From Hamadaea tsunoensis DSM 44101 (lineage in GTDB: Bacteria; Actinomycetota; Actinomycetes; Mycobacteriales; Micromonosporaceae), in assembly GCF_000428945.1 (NCBI RefSeq), contig NZ_AUAX01000003.1, positions 124,001 to 188,000 on the forward strand: a stretch of 64,000 nucleotides of DNA. The letters are read 5' to 3'. Positions within the stretch are counted from its first letter, which is position 1. Every line of letters starts with the position of its first letter. A program made the translations under genes and the position numbers. Shown here in pieces: positions 19,392 through 28,863 of the stretch. Below the pieces are notes generated by a model. That model made no database searches, was not told the DNA's origin, and was given only the letters and a program-made list of their open reading frames with translations.

Positions 19392-19430
19392 TCAGACCAC
19401 ACCGGTGCCACACCACGCCCCAGAAAGCAT

Positions 19431-19436
19431 TACGGT
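19431..19436 (+). promoter_or_regulatory. Probable -10 of the DUF5319 gene (leaderless)
   Basis: TACGGT followed by exactly 6 nt and the GTG start. Confidence 0.5.
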
Positions 19437-19442
19437 GAAGGT

Positions 19443-19823
19443 GTGCACGATGAGCCGCTCGATCCCTTCCACGGAGACCCCGAGGACCCGGCCGCCAACC
19501 TGGGCGAGCCGGACAGCGAGGATTTCGACGAGCTTTCCTCCGAGGAGCGGGAAGACCTGATGGAGGACCTCGGTGAGCTGGAGGTCTTCCAGGTTCTCCT
19601 CGCGCCGCGGGGGGTACGCGGGCTCGTGATCGACTGCCAGGACTGCCAGGAGCCGCACTACTTCGACTGGGACCTGCTCCGGGGCAACCTGCGTCATCTG
19701 CTGGACTCCGGACGGCCGCGGGTGCACGAGCCGGCCTACGACCCGGACCCGGACCACTACGTCAGCTGGGAGTACGCGCGCGGCTACAGCGACGCCGTCG
19801 CGGACCTGGCCGAGAACACCTGA
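19443..19823 (+). CDS. DUF5319 protein, conserved next to guaB
   Basis: This 126-residue acidic cytoplasmic protein occurs beside guaB across Actinobacteria. Its N-terminal half is Asp/Glu-rich (EDFDELSSEEREDLMEDL). The conserved core RGLVIDCQDCQEPHYFDWDL contains a CxxC pair that could bind metal or react with thiols. The C-terminus is YVSWEYARGYSDAVADL. Its function is unknown. The GTG start at 19443 is supported by the TACGGT hexamer 6 nt upstream. An ATG inside is in another frame. Confidence 0.85.
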   Translation: MHDEPLDPFHGDPEDPAANLGEPDSEDFDELSSEEREDLMEDLGELEVFQVLLAPRGVRGLVIDCQDCQEPHYFDWDLLRGNLRHLLDSGRPRVHEPAYDPDPDHYVSWEYARGYSDAVADLAENT

Positions 19824-19847
19824 CCGGACGTGCCCGGATACGGACCC

Positions 19848-19873
19848 GGCCCGGGCTCTACCGAGCCCGGGCC
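19848..19873. terminator. Terminator between DUF5319 and BldM-like genes
   Basis: An 11-bp perfect stem (GGCCCGGGCTC type, loop TACC) sits between the convergent stops at 19823 and 19894. Confidence 0.75.
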
Positions 19874-19893
19874 CCATGGTTCCGTCGTATCGG

Positions 19894-20682
19894 TCAGTTC
19901 ACGAGGCCGGCCCGGAAGCCCGCCGCCACCGCATGAGCCCGGTCGCGCGCGCCCAGCTTGCGAAACAGCCGCCGCGCGTGGGTCTTGACCGTGTCTTCGG
20001 AGACGAACAGTTCCCTGCCGATCTCGGCGTTGCTACGGCCGTCGGCCATGCCCCGCAGGACCTGCAACTCCCGCTCGGTGAGCGTGGTGGAGCGCGTGGG
20101 TCGGAGCGTGGGCGCGAGCCGGGGCTCGTCGGTCAGATCTCCCCGCTGTGCGGGCACCATGGTCGGTACGCCGACACTGCGGGTGGCGGCCGCCGGGCCG
20201 CCGTTGGCCGGCCAACGCAGGCCGGCCGGTGCCGAGGGTCCCCCGTTGGTCGGACGGGCCGACCACGCCTCGACCGCGGGCACCGGCGGACGCGCCGGCG
20301 GAGCCGCGGCTGTAAACCGCACCATGACGAGCAACAAGGCCTTGGCCGCCGCGCTCACGACCTCGCCGTCGGTCCCGCCGATGAGGCCCCGGGCCCCCGC
20401 TTCGATCGCCGCGCGGGCGATCTGCGGGTCTTCGAGGCCGAAGAGCACCAGGGTCGAGCGCGGCGCCGCCAGCATGGCACGGCGGGTGAATCCCACCGTG
20501 TCGGGCCGGGTGAGCGCCGTGTCCACCAGGATGATCTCGGCGGGTTCGGCGGCGAGCTGCGTGAGCGCGTCATTGGCGGTCACGGCGGTCCGGACGGCCG
20601 GCATGACGCCGAGCCGCTGGGCACAGGTACTGACGCCCTGTGCCGCCTGGGCGGAGCGGACGCATACGAGGACGGTCTGCAC
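19894..20682 (-). CDS. bldM: BldM-like atypical LuxR response regulator
   Basis: The C-terminal 65 residues (LTERELQVLRGMADGRSNAE, GRELFVSEDTVKTHARRLFR, AHAVAAGFRAGLVN) match the BldM DNA-binding domain of Streptomyces nearly throughout, and the gene adjoins a WhiB gene as bldM adjoins whiD. The N-terminal receiver-like domain keeps one aspartate (IILVDTAL) but lacks the acidic pair (VCVRSAQ instead) and the switch lysine (RGLIGGTDGE). It is therefore a pseudo-receiver unlikely to be phosphorylated normally. An unusually long Pro/Ala linker (about 130-195) brings the protein to 262 residues, against about 200 for BldM. The GTG at 20682 has GAGGAGAGGGG upstream. A role in developmental or redox-linked regulation is inferred. 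Confidence 0.82.
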   Translation of the reverse strand: MQTVLVCVRSAQAAQGVSTCAQRLGVMPAVRTAVTANDALTQLAAEPAEIILVDTALTRPDTVGFTRRAMLAAPRSTLVLFGLEDPQIARAAIEAGARGLIGGTDGEVVSAAAKALLLVMVRFTAAAPPARPPVPAVEAWSARPTNGGPSAPAGLRWPANGGPAAATRSVGVPTMVPAQRGDLTDEPRLAPTLRPTRSTTLTERELQVLRGMADGRSNAEIGRELFVSEDTVKTHARRLFRKLGARDRAHAVAAGFRAGLVN

Positions 20683-20990
20683 GGTGATCCCCCTCTCCTC
20701 TATGGAGGAGACCACGAGAAACACTGATCATTACGCAGTTTCGGGGGAAAGTGTCGAAAACTCTCTCAGGCGCCGCCGGGTCGGGCGACCCCGGATGACC
20801 GGGACAGATGACTCCTGACAGACGTCCGTAGGAGGAGTAACGTCTTTCGACGGTCGGAGCCTGAGTTTGGCATGCTCTCGACCGGACGTGGGTATGGCAC
20901 AGCCGCACGGTCAGTGGGTCCCCCGGTCAGCGGGCACGGGAGGCACCTGAGCGGGCGTAGCGGAACGTGGCCGACATCGGGAGGAAACCG
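20683..20990. other. 308-bp divergent regulatory region between BldM-like and whiB genes
   Basis: No gene is supported. This region must hold both divergent promoters. GACGGTCGGAG and GACCGGACG occur near 20850-20890 and look like half-sites of GC palindromes. An AT-richer stretch (AACACTGATCATTACGCAG) lies near 20718-20738, close to the BldM-like start, and could hold its -10. No assignment to a particular regulator is claimed. Confidence 0.35.
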
Positions 20991-21350
20991 ATGACCAACG
21001 TAAGAAGGCTTCCTGGTCCCATCGCGGACATCTGGGAGTGGCAGCACGATGGATCCTGCCGGGGGCGCGACAGCGCGCAGTTCTTCCACCCCGACGGCGA
21101 GCGGGGCTCCTCCCGCGGACGACGCGAGGCCACGGCCAAGCAGGTCTGCCGGAATTGCCCTGTACGTCCCCAATGCGCCGCCCATGCTCTCGCCACCCAC
21201 GAGGCATACGGCGTGTGGGGCGGGTTCACCGAGACCGAGCGCCTCCGCCTGCAGATGATGGGCTGGAAGGACTGCGAGGAGAGCCACCGCGTCGACGTGC
21301 CGCGCCTGGAGCAGCGGCTCGCCCGCGGCATACCGTCGCAGCGCCACTGA
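20991..21350 (+). CDS. whiB: WhiB-family iron-sulfur regulator
   Basis: The 119-residue WhiB-like protein has four cysteines for a [4Fe-4S] cluster: one in HDGSCRGRD, two in VCRNCPVRP and one in RPQCAAHA. The turn GVWGG and the basic C-terminal end (RLEQRLARG) that binds DNA or sigma factor follow. Synteny (next to BldM-like, DUF5319 and groEL) identifies it with mycobacterial WhiB3 and Streptomyces WhiD. Such proteins bind the primary sigma factor and respond to redox or NO. The start at 20991 is fixed by GGGAGG 6 nt upstream; an earlier ATG at 20967 lacks one. Confidence 0.92.
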   Translation: MTNVRRLPGPIADIWEWQHDGSCRGRDSAQFFHPDGERGSSRGRREATAKQVCRNCPVRPQCAAHALATHEAYGVWGGFTETERLRLQMMGWKDCEESHRVDVPRLEQRLARGIPSQRH

Positions 21351-21425
21351 GACCCGCCCCGCCGGCCCGCGACGGGATGGCCGACAACTTCAGAGCCACG
21401 CGATTTCAGCGCCGCGATTTCAGCG

Positions 21426-22961
21426 CTAGACGATCACAAGTCGGGTGGAGTGCCAGCCGGTGGCGCCGTCGGGTGCCGGCGGCGCCTCCGCCTCGGCCTG
21501 TGTCTGCCCGGTCGCGTCCGTCGCGCGTACGGTCAGCTGGTAGGTGCCGGGCGTGAAGTTCCAGTCCAGCTTCCACTGCCGCCACGTGTCCGAGGACACC
21601 GTGTCGAGCAGTTCGGCGTCGTGCCACTGGCCCGGCTGCCCGTCCGGCGCCACGTTCAGCTCGACCTTGCTGATGCCCCGGTGCTGCGCCCACGCCACGC
21701 CCGCGATCGTCACCTGGCCGGCCGGCCGTGACTTGCCGTCGCCGGGTGTGTCGATCCGGGACTCGGTCTTGATCACCGCCTGCTGCGACCAGCCGCGCGG
21801 CACCCAGTAGGCGTCGAACGCCGCGAACGTCGTCACCTCCAGCTCCGCGAGCCACTTGCACGCGCTCACGTAGCCGTAGAGGCCGGGCACGACCATGCGT
21901 ACCGGGAAGCCGTGCACGACCGGCAGCGGCTCGCCGTTCATCCCGACCGCCAGCAGCGCGTCCCGGCCGTCCGTCAGGGCCTCCGTCGGCGACCCGCAGG
22001 TCCACCCGTCCACGCTGCGCTGCACCACCTGGTCCGCGTCCGGGTGCACGCCCGCCTTCTCCAGCAGCCCCTTCACGGGTACGCCGAGCCACTTCGCGTT
22101 GCCGATGAGGTCCCCGCCGACCTCGTTCGACACGCAGGCCAAGGTGATGTAACGCTCCACCATCGGCATGTCGAGCAGATCGGCGTACGTGACGGTGATC
22201 TCGCGGTCGACCATCCCGTGGATACGCAGCTGCCACGTCGACGGGTCGATCTGCGGCTCGGCGAAGAACGCCGTGTCGATCCGGTAGAAGTCCTTGTTGC
22301 TCGTCACGTAGCCGGGGTCCACATGGGACGGCAGGGCAGGGGCGGGACTCGCCGGCGCCGGCAGCGTGACCTCCGACCGGGCCTTGGCGACGCCCAGCCG
22401 GGACGCGATCGTCCGCCCGAGGACGCCGACGACCACCCCGCCGGCCGCAGCCACCCCCACGGTACGCAGAAACAGCCGCCGCGACCGTTCACGGGCGATG
22501 TCCTGCTCGGCGCCGGTCATGGACCCGACGGGAGCGGAGCGCTGCTGCTGGCGTACCAGATAGGCGAGAAGGACCCCGGCGGCGATGCCACCGACGAGCG
22601 ACGGAAGGGCCCACGCGGCGGTGGCTCCCGGGCGGGTGAGCGCCGCGGCGACCCCCACCAGCGTGAAGAGCCCGATGCCGGCGAGGCCGAAGGCGAGCCG
22701 TACGCGTGCCGCCAGCCCGACCAGCGCGGCGAAGGCGGCCAGCACGAGGACCATGCCGACCAGCAGGGCCTGCTTGTCATGCGTGCCGAAGACACTGATC
22801 GCGAAGTCTTTGACCCCGGGTGGCACATGATCGATGACCCAGCCGCCGACCGCCACGAGTGGCGCGCTCCGGGCGCCGAACGGCACCGCCACCAGTTCGG
22901 CGAGCCCGACCGCGACCAGCGCGGCAGTCATTCCCGCGAGCGCCGCGCGCACTTTGGTCAT
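21426..22961 (-). CDS. Membrane-anchored molybdopterin oxidoreductase (sulfite-oxidase family)
   Basis: The 511-residue protein has about five N-terminal membrane helices (1-145). A twin-arginine-like stretch with a further hydrophobic segment follows (SRRLFLRTVGVAAAGGVVVG, about 160-185). An extracytoplasmic sulfite-oxidase-fold domain then carries the Mo-ligand cysteine in ITLACVSNEVGG and the cofactor region HGFPVRMVVPGLYGY. The C-terminal Ig-like dimerisation domain ends in GWHSTRLVIV. The electron acceptor and substrate are unknown; such fusions may act in sulfite or sulfoxide chemistry at the membrane. It stands alone between whiB and groEL. Confidence 0.88.
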   Translation of the reverse strand: MTKVRAALAGMTAALVAVGLAELVAVPFGARSAPLVAVGGWVIDHVPPGVKDFAISVFGTHDKQALLVGMVLVLAAFAALVGLAARVRLAFGLAGIGLFTLVGVAAALTRPGATAAWALPSLVGGIAAGVLLAYLVRQQQRSAPVGSMTGAEQDIARERSRRLFLRTVGVAAAGGVVVGVLGRTIASRLGVAKARSEVTLPAPASPAPALPSHVDPGYVTSNKDFYRIDTAFFAEPQIDPSTWQLRIHGMVDREITVTYADLLDMPMVERYITLACVSNEVGGDLIGNAKWLGVPVKGLLEKAGVHPDADQVVQRSVDGWTCGSPTEALTDGRDALLAVGMNGEPLPVVHGFPVRMVVPGLYGYVSACKWLAELEVTTFAAFDAYWVPRGWSQQAVIKTESRIDTPGDGKSRPAGQVTIAGVAWAQHRGISKVELNVAPDGQPGQWHDAELLDTVSSDTWRQWKLDWNFTPGTYQLTVRATDATGQTQAEAEAPPAPDGATGWHSTRLVIV

Positions 22962-23016
22962 GCCCCCATTCTGCGCCGGGGGTGATCAAGCCGTCTCTTA
23001 CGAAGTGGTGAAAGAA

Positions 23017-23048
23017 AACGGCCCCCGGGAGAGATCCCGGGGGCCGTT
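23017..23048 (-). terminator. groL terminator
   Basis: A 14-bp perfect stem (AACGGCCCCCGGGA with its complement, loop GAGA) is followed on the minus strand by TTTTCTTTC. It lies 14 nt past the groL stop. Confidence 0.88.
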
Positions 23049-23061
23049 CGACGGAGTCGGG

Positions 23062-24720
<1,659 letters not shown>

Positions 24721-24726
24721 TCACGC

Positions 24727-24761
24727 CGGCCCGGCCCCCCACGCTCGGGAGGACCGGGCCG
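24727..24761 (-). other. Hairpin between groS and groL
   Basis: CGGCCCGG and CCGGGCCG form an 8-bp stem around a 19-nt loop in the 68-bp intercistronic gap. It could be an attenuator or processing site that sets the GroES/GroEL ratio. This is inferred from position only. Confidence 0.35.
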
Positions 24762-24770
24762 ACGGTCGGG

Positions 24771-25079
24771 TCACTTCTCGATGACCGCGAGGACGTCGCG
24801 GGCGGAGAGCACGAGGTACTCCTCGCCGGCGTACTTGATCTCGGTGCCGCCGTACTTCGAGTAGACGACGGTGTCGCCGACCTTCACATCGACCGGGATA
24901 CGGGCGCCCTTGTCGTCGAAACGGCCCGGGCCGACAGCGAGGACGGTGCCCTCCTGCGGCTTCTCCTTGGCGGTGTCGGGGATCACGATGCCCGACGCGG
25001 TGGTCGTCTCAGCCTCGTTCGCCTGGACCAGGATGCGGTCCTCGAGCGGCCTGATCGCAACCTTCGTCGCGGTAGTCAC
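24771..25079 (-). CDS. groS: 10-kDa co-chaperonin GroES
   Basis: The 102-residue co-chaperonin has [20 protein letters not shown], the mobile loop region [13 protein letters not shown] and the end [15 protein letters not shown]. It caps the GroEL ring during folding. The GTG start at 25079 was chosen over the ATG at 25085, because the AGGAGGG ribosome site is only about 1-4 nt from the ATG but well spaced for the GTG. Two CIRCE operators and a TTGACT/TAACCT promoter lie 110-180 bp upstream. Confidence 0.95.
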   Translation of the reverse strand: MTTATKVAIRPLEDRILVQANEAETTTASGIVIPDTAKEKPQEGTVLAVGPGRFDDKGARIPVDVKVGDTVVYSKYGGTEIKYAGEEYLVLSARDVLAVIEK

Positions 25080-25194
25080 GAGCATACCCTCCTGGGGTAT
25101 CGAATTGCCGTCTGTCTCACCGTCCGCAGCGGCACCGTCGTCGCGGGTGCCGGGCCGCCGTGGCTGGCTGGGGCCCACGTGGGCCCTGTCATTC

Positions 25195-25221
25195 TTAGCA
25201 CCCTCGAACCGAGAGTGCTAA
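25195..25221. promoter_or_regulatory. CIRCE operator 1 (HrcA site)
   Basis: TTAGCACCC-N9-GAGTGCTAA matches the CIRCE consensus (TTAGCACTC-N9-GAGTGCTAA) with one mismatch. It lies just downstream of the groS -10, where HrcA would block transcription. Confidence 0.9.
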
Positions 25222-25225
25222 CCGA

Positions 25226-25254
25226 AGGTTAGGCCGTGGCTAGCACTCAGTCAA
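25226..25254 (-). promoter_or_regulatory. groSL promoter
   Basis: On the minus strand TTGACT (25254-25249) and TAACCT (25231-25226) are separated by 17 bp. The -35 lies in the spacer of CIRCE operator 2 and the -10 abuts operator 1, so HrcA binding at either would interfere with RNA polymerase. Confidence 0.7.
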
Positions 25255-25266
25255 GGAGAGTGCCAG
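25240..25266. promoter_or_regulatory. CIRCE operator 2 (HrcA site)
   Basis: CTAGCACTC-N9-GAGTGCCAG matches CIRCE with mismatches only at the outer ends and near the end of the right arm. Its 9-nt spacer contains the -35 hexamer of the groS promoter. Confidence 0.85.
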
Positions 25267-25314
25267 CCGTTTCGTCCCCGCGCGCCGCCTGTGCGCTGTT
25301 CTTCCCGTGCGGCC

Positions 25315-25320
25315 TACGAT
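25315..25320 (+). promoter_or_regulatory. Probable -10 of the methyltransferase gene (leaderless)
   Basis: TACGAT is followed by 7 nt and the GTG at 25328. No ribosome site is visible, which argues for this start rather than the GTG at 25307. Confidence 0.45.
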
Positions 25321-25327
25321 CGACGGC

Positions 25328-26524
25328 GTGGACCTCGATCAGCTGGCGGCGCTGCGCTCCCGCGACGGGTCCGCCGCCCTCGCCGCGGCGGCCGAGCTGA
25401 CCGGCCAGGAGCCGCTCGCCGCCGTCAGCGCGCTGCGGGCCCGCGGCTTCGGGCCCGATCTCGCCGGCGTGGCGCTCAGCCAGGCCCGCCTGCGCGACCG
25501 GGCCGTCGGCAAGTTCGGCGCGGACGCGTACCGGCTGCTGTTCACCAAGGACGGGCTCGAACAGGCGACCCGGCCGGCCGTCGCCGCCCGGCGCGCCGCC
25601 CGCCTGGCCCAAGCGGGTGTACGCCATCTCACCGACCTCGGCTGCGGTCTGGGTGCCGACGCGATCGCGGCCGCCCGGGCGGGCATCACCGTCCACGCGG
25701 TCGACGCCGACCCGGTGACCGCCGCGATCATCGCGTACAACGCGACCGTCCTCGGCCTCGACATCGACGTCAGCTGCGCCGATGCCCGGGACGTCCCGCT
25801 GTCGGCGGCCGGCGCGGCGTTCTGCGATCCCGCCCGGCGGGTGACGGGATCCGGGGCCCGGCGTACGCGGGACACCCGCCGCGTGTTCGATCCGGCCGAC
25901 TACTCGCCGCCCTGGGACTGGGTGGTGCAACTGCCCACGCTCGTCCCCTACACGGCCCTGAAACTGGCGCCCGGCATCGAGCAGTCGCTGCTGCCCGAGG
26001 ACTGCGAGCTGGAACTGGTCAGTGTGGACGGCGACGTCGTCGAGGCGGCCGCGTGGTGCGGCCCGCTGGCCCAGGTCCCCCGCCGGGCCGGCGTCCTGCG
26101 CGGCCGGACGGCGCACGAACTGACCGGCAGCGGTACGCGTATCGCGCGGGTGGGGCCGACCGGCGACTACGTGTACGACCCCGATGGAGCCGTCGTCCGC
26201 TCCCATCTCGTGGCCGAGTACGCCGACCTGCTCGACGGGCGGCTCGGCGACGAGAGCATCGCGTACGTGTGGTCGGACGCGAAGGTGGCGACCCCGTTCG
26301 GCCGCGCGTTCGCGGTCGACGAGGTCATGCCGTTCTCCCTGAAGCGGTTGCGGACGGCGCTGCGGGAGCGCAACGTCGGCCGGGTCGAGATCCTCAAGCG
26401 AGGGTCGGCGCTGGACGTCGAGCAGCTGCGCCGGGATCTGCGGCTGGCCGGGGACGAGCCGGCCTCCCTCCTGCTGACGAGGGTCGCGGGCAGGCCGGTC
26501 GCCGTCATCGCCCACCCCGTCTGA
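25328..26524 (+). CDS. Class I SAM-dependent methyltransferase with THUMP-like C-terminus
   Basis: The 398-residue protein has a helical N-terminal region, a Rossmann methyltransferase core (HLTDLGCGLGADAIAAARAG as SAM motif I, VHAVDADPVTAAI as motif II, FCDPARR at motif IV) and a C-terminal domain of the THUMP-like type. FCDPARRV resembles the catalytic motif of RNA or nucleotide-modifying enzymes, so an RNA target is plausible but unproven. The GTG at 25328 fits the leaderless pattern and the usual family N-terminus (DLDQLAAL). Confidence 0.82.
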   Translation: MDLDQLAALRSRDGSAALAAAAELTGQEPLAAVSALRARGFGPDLAGVALSQARLRDRAVGKFGADAYRLLFTKDGLEQATRPAVAARRAARLAQAGVRHLTDLGCGLGADAIAAARAGITVHAVDADPVTAAIIAYNATVLGLDIDVSCADARDVPLSAAGAAFCDPARRVTGSGARRTRDTRRVFDPADYSPPWDWVVQLPTLVPYTALKLAPGIEQSLLPEDCELELVSVDGDVVEAAAWCGPLAQVPRRAGVLRGRTAHELTGSGTRIARVGPTGDYVYDPDGAVVRSHLVAEYADLLDGRLGDESIAYVWSDAKVATPFGRAFAVDEVMPFSLKRLRTALRERNVGRVEILKRGSALDVEQLRRDLRLAGDEPASLLLTRVAGRPVAVIAHPV

Positions 26525-26532
26525 CCGGGTTC

Positions 26533-26538
26533 TAAGAT
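26533..26538 (+). promoter_or_regulatory. Probable -10 of ybaK (leaderless)
   Basis: TAAGAT with exactly 6 nt to the ATG at 26545. It overlaps the end region of the previous gene. Confidence 0.5.
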
Positions 26539-26544
26539 CCCGGT

Positions 26545-27024
26545 ATGGCGAGCCACGGAACTCCGGCGACCGCGCTGCTGGCGAAGCAGAAGATCACGCA
26601 CGCGCTGCACGCGTACGAGGTCTCGCCGGACGCCCCGAACTACGGCGCGCTCGTCGCGACCGCCATCGGCGCCGACCCCGCCCGGGTCTTCAAGACCCTG
26701 GTCACCGAGGTCGACGGATCGCTCACCGTCGCGGTCGTCCCGGTCACCGGCGAGCTCGACCTCAAGGCGCTCGCCTCGGCGGCCGGCGGGAAGCGGGCCG
26801 CCATGGCCGATCGGGCGGTCGCTGAGCGTACGACGGGCTATGTCCGCGGCGGGATCAGCCCGTTGGGCCAGCGCAAGCGCCTGCCCACGGTGATCGACGC
26901 GACCGCGCTCGCCGGGGACACGATCTTCGTGAGCGCCGGCAAGCGCGGTCTGCAGGTGAGCCTGCACCCGGACGATCTGGTACGCCTGACTCAGGCGACG
27001 GTCGCCGCCATCGCCTCCTCCTGA
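26545..27024 (+). CDS. ybaK: Cys-tRNA(Pro) deacylase YbaK/EbsC family
   Basis: This 159-residue editing-domain protein hydrolyses Cys-tRNA(Pro) made in error by prolyl-tRNA synthetase. Family features are ARVFKTLVTEVDG (the lysine that positions substrate), VVPVTGELDLKALA, the GYVRGGISPLGQRKRLPTVI core and FVSAGKRGLQVSL. The length is typical. The 3' end overlaps the convergent MFS gene by 34 bp, so both transcripts could form an antisense pair. Confidence 0.9.
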   Translation: MASHGTPATALLAKQKITHALHAYEVSPDAPNYGALVATAIGADPARVFKTLVTEVDGSLTVAVVPVTGELDLKALASAAGGKRAAMADRAVAERTTGYVRGGISPLGQRKRLPTVIDATALAGDTIFVSAGKRGLQVSLHPDDLVRLTQATVAAIASS

Positions 27025-28238
27025 CGGGGTGCCGGCCGGCGGTCCATCTCCCGCCAGAACCGGCCGGCGAACGGGGCGAGCGTGGCGATCAGGTACCCCG
27101 TGCCGATGATGATCAGCGCCTGCCGGACGCCGTGGTCGGCCAGCCACCCGCCGAGCAGTGAACCGAGCGGCATCCCGCCGAAGGCCAGCGCGGTCCCGAG
27201 CCCGGAGACCCGGGCCTGCAGCGTCTCCGGAACCCGCTCGTACATCACCGCGCCGAGGATCGGGTTGACGGCCGCGATGCACACCCCGTCGACCAGGCCG
27301 AGAACGATGATCGCCCAGGTCGGCGCGCCGAACGCGAGGAAGTAGAACCGGGGCGCGCCCGCGATGAGGAAGCCGATCGAGTACAGCGACCAGCGGGGCA
27401 GCCTCGGCGCCAGCACCGTGTACGCGATGTTCCCCGTGACCGCCCCGACGCTGAAGCTGGCGCTGACGATCGCGATGCCGAACGGCGACCCGTAGATGTC
27501 GCGGGCCCAGACGGGTACCAGGACGGAGCCGAAGGCCTGGTCGAACATGTTGGTGGCGAACAGCATCGCCATCAGGCCGAGCAGCAGCCGGTCACCGCGC
27601 AGGAAGACGGCTCCGGCCCGCAGGGCCTGGAAATACGGCTCCTTCTCGGCCTTCTCCGCCCGCCCGGGTACGCGTACCAGCCCGGCGACGAGCAGGCCGC
27701 AGAGCGCGAACGAGGCGGCGTCGAGGTAGATGACGTGTGCGGCGCCGCCGAGCAGGGCGACCAGGGCTCCGGCGGCGATCACGCCGACCAGGCCGGCCGC
27801 GCGGCTGAATCCGTCCACAAGAGACGTCGCCCGGGTCATGTCCACACCGGACGCCGCCACGGACTGGGTGAACAGGGCGCCACGCTTGGCCGTGTCCCCG
27901 AATCCGCGCAGGAACCCCGCGATCGCCACCAGTACGCACAGTCCCGCGTACCCGAGGTCGCCGAGGTCGTAGAAGAGGGGGATGGAGCCGACGACGGCGG
28001 CGCTGGCGAGGTCGGCCGCGATGCTGACCCGGCGGCCGCCGAGGCGGTCGATGAGCGGCGCGCCGAACAGTCCGGCGAGGACCATCGGGACGGCCTCGGT
28101 GGCGGCGACGATGCCGGTCTTGGCGGCGCTGCCGGTGGTGGCGAGCACCAGCCAGGGTACGGCGACCAGGGACATCCGGCTGCCGAGCAGGGAGATCGTG
28201 CTCGCGGCGAGCAGGCCGGCGAAGGCGGGACGGCGCAT
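26991..28238 (-). CDS. MFS efflux transporter
   Basis: The 415-residue permease has about twelve hydrophobic helices. The MFS loop 2-3 motif appears as GAPLIDRLGGRRV, and GSLLGGWLADHGVRQAL matches the repeat in the second half. The family resembles drug and macrolide exporters of the MefA/enterobactin type. It overlaps the upstream ArsR-type repressor gene (TGATG at 28238), so the pair is an inducible efflux unit. The substrate is unknown. Confidence 0.88.
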   Translation of the reverse strand: MRRPAFAGLLAASTISLLGSRMSLVAVPWLVLATTGSAAKTGIVAATEAVPMVLAGLFGAPLIDRLGGRRVSIAADLASAAVVGSIPLFYDLGDLGYAGLCVLVAIAGFLRGFGDTAKRGALFTQSVAASGVDMTRATSLVDGFSRAAGLVGVIAAGALVALLGGAAHVIYLDAASFALCGLLVAGLVRVPGRAEKAEKEPYFQALRAGAVFLRGDRLLLGLMAMLFATNMFDQAFGSVLVPVWARDIYGSPFGIAIVSASFSVGAVTGNIAYTVLAPRLPRWSLYSIGFLIAGAPRFYFLAFGAPTWAIIVLGLVDGVCIAAVNPILGAVMYERVPETLQARVSGLGTALAFGGMPLGSLLGGWLADHGVRQALIIIGTGYLIATLAPFAGRFWREMDRRPAPRQEEAMAATVA

Positions 28239-28819
28239 CAGGCGGCCTGCCCGTTCTCGTTGTCCCGGACGAACGGCATGACCTGCACCTGGACAGCGAC
28301 CCGCTCCATGCCGTCGGGTACGGGTTCGTCGGCGTCGTCGCGACGGTACTCGCCGATCAGGGCCCGGACCCTGGTGACCAGGTCGGCCCCTTCCTCGGGG
28401 GTCAGACGCAGCCAGTAGTTACTCAGATCGATGGCCTCCTGCCAGGGCTCGGGCATCGACGGCAGCTCGTAGAGCCACCGGTCGACGCGTTCGGCGTACT
28501 GGGCGGCGACCGCGCGCATGTACGCCTCCGACTCGGCCGGAGCCTCGCGCGCGGCCGGGGTGTCGAGCGACATGCCCCGGTGCACCGCGCGCCACCAGCG
28601 CTCGCGGCCGGTGCCCCGCTCGGCGTCGTCGGTCACGAAGCCGTAGACGGCCAGCTGGCGGAGGTGGTAGCTGGTCACACCGCTGGACTGGCCGATCCGC
28701 TCGGCGAGCCGGGTCGCCGTCGACGGACCTTCCTCCCGCAGGAGGGCGAGGAGGCGGACCCGCAGGGGGTGCGCCACGCCCTTCAAGCTCTGCGCACTCA
28801 GATTGATGCTCTCGTCCAT
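28238..28819 (-). CDS. ArsR-like winged-helix repressor
   Basis: The 193-residue regulator has an N-terminal winged helix (LKGVAHPLRVRLLALLREEG, AERIGQSSGVTSYHLRQLAV, a wing around DDAERGTGRERWW) and a helical C-terminal half that probably senses a ligand. It most likely represses its own operon with the MFS pump. Two strong palindromes with TTTGCA arms lie 16-62 bp upstream of the ATG. The start at 28819 was chosen because the longer frame would run through those operators and an inverted repeat. Confidence 0.88.
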   Translation of the reverse strand: MDESINLSAQSLKGVAHPLRVRLLALLREEGPSTATRLAERIGQSSGVTSYHLRQLAVYGFVTDDAERGTGRERWWRAVHRGMSLDTPAAREAPAESEAYMRAVAAQYAERVDRWLYELPSMPEPWQEAIDLSNYWLRLTPEEGADLVTRVRALIGEYRRDDADEPVPDGMERVAVQVQVMPFVRDNENGQAA

Positions 28820-28834
28820 GCGGCCAACATATCT

Positions 28835-28854
28835 TTGCAAAGACTTCTTTGCAA
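28835..28854. promoter_or_regulatory. Operator O1 for the ArsR-MFS operon
   Basis: TTGCAAAGA-CT-TCTTTGCAA is a perfect inverted repeat of two 9-bp arms, 16 bp upstream of the repressor start. Confidence 0.75.
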
Positions 28855-28863
28855 GACATCCGC

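Noticed and set aside
19824-19893. A sigD-like gene expected by synteny with mycobacteria
   Set aside because: The gap between DUF5319 and the BldM-like gene is only 70 bp and contains a terminator, so no sigma factor gene is present here.
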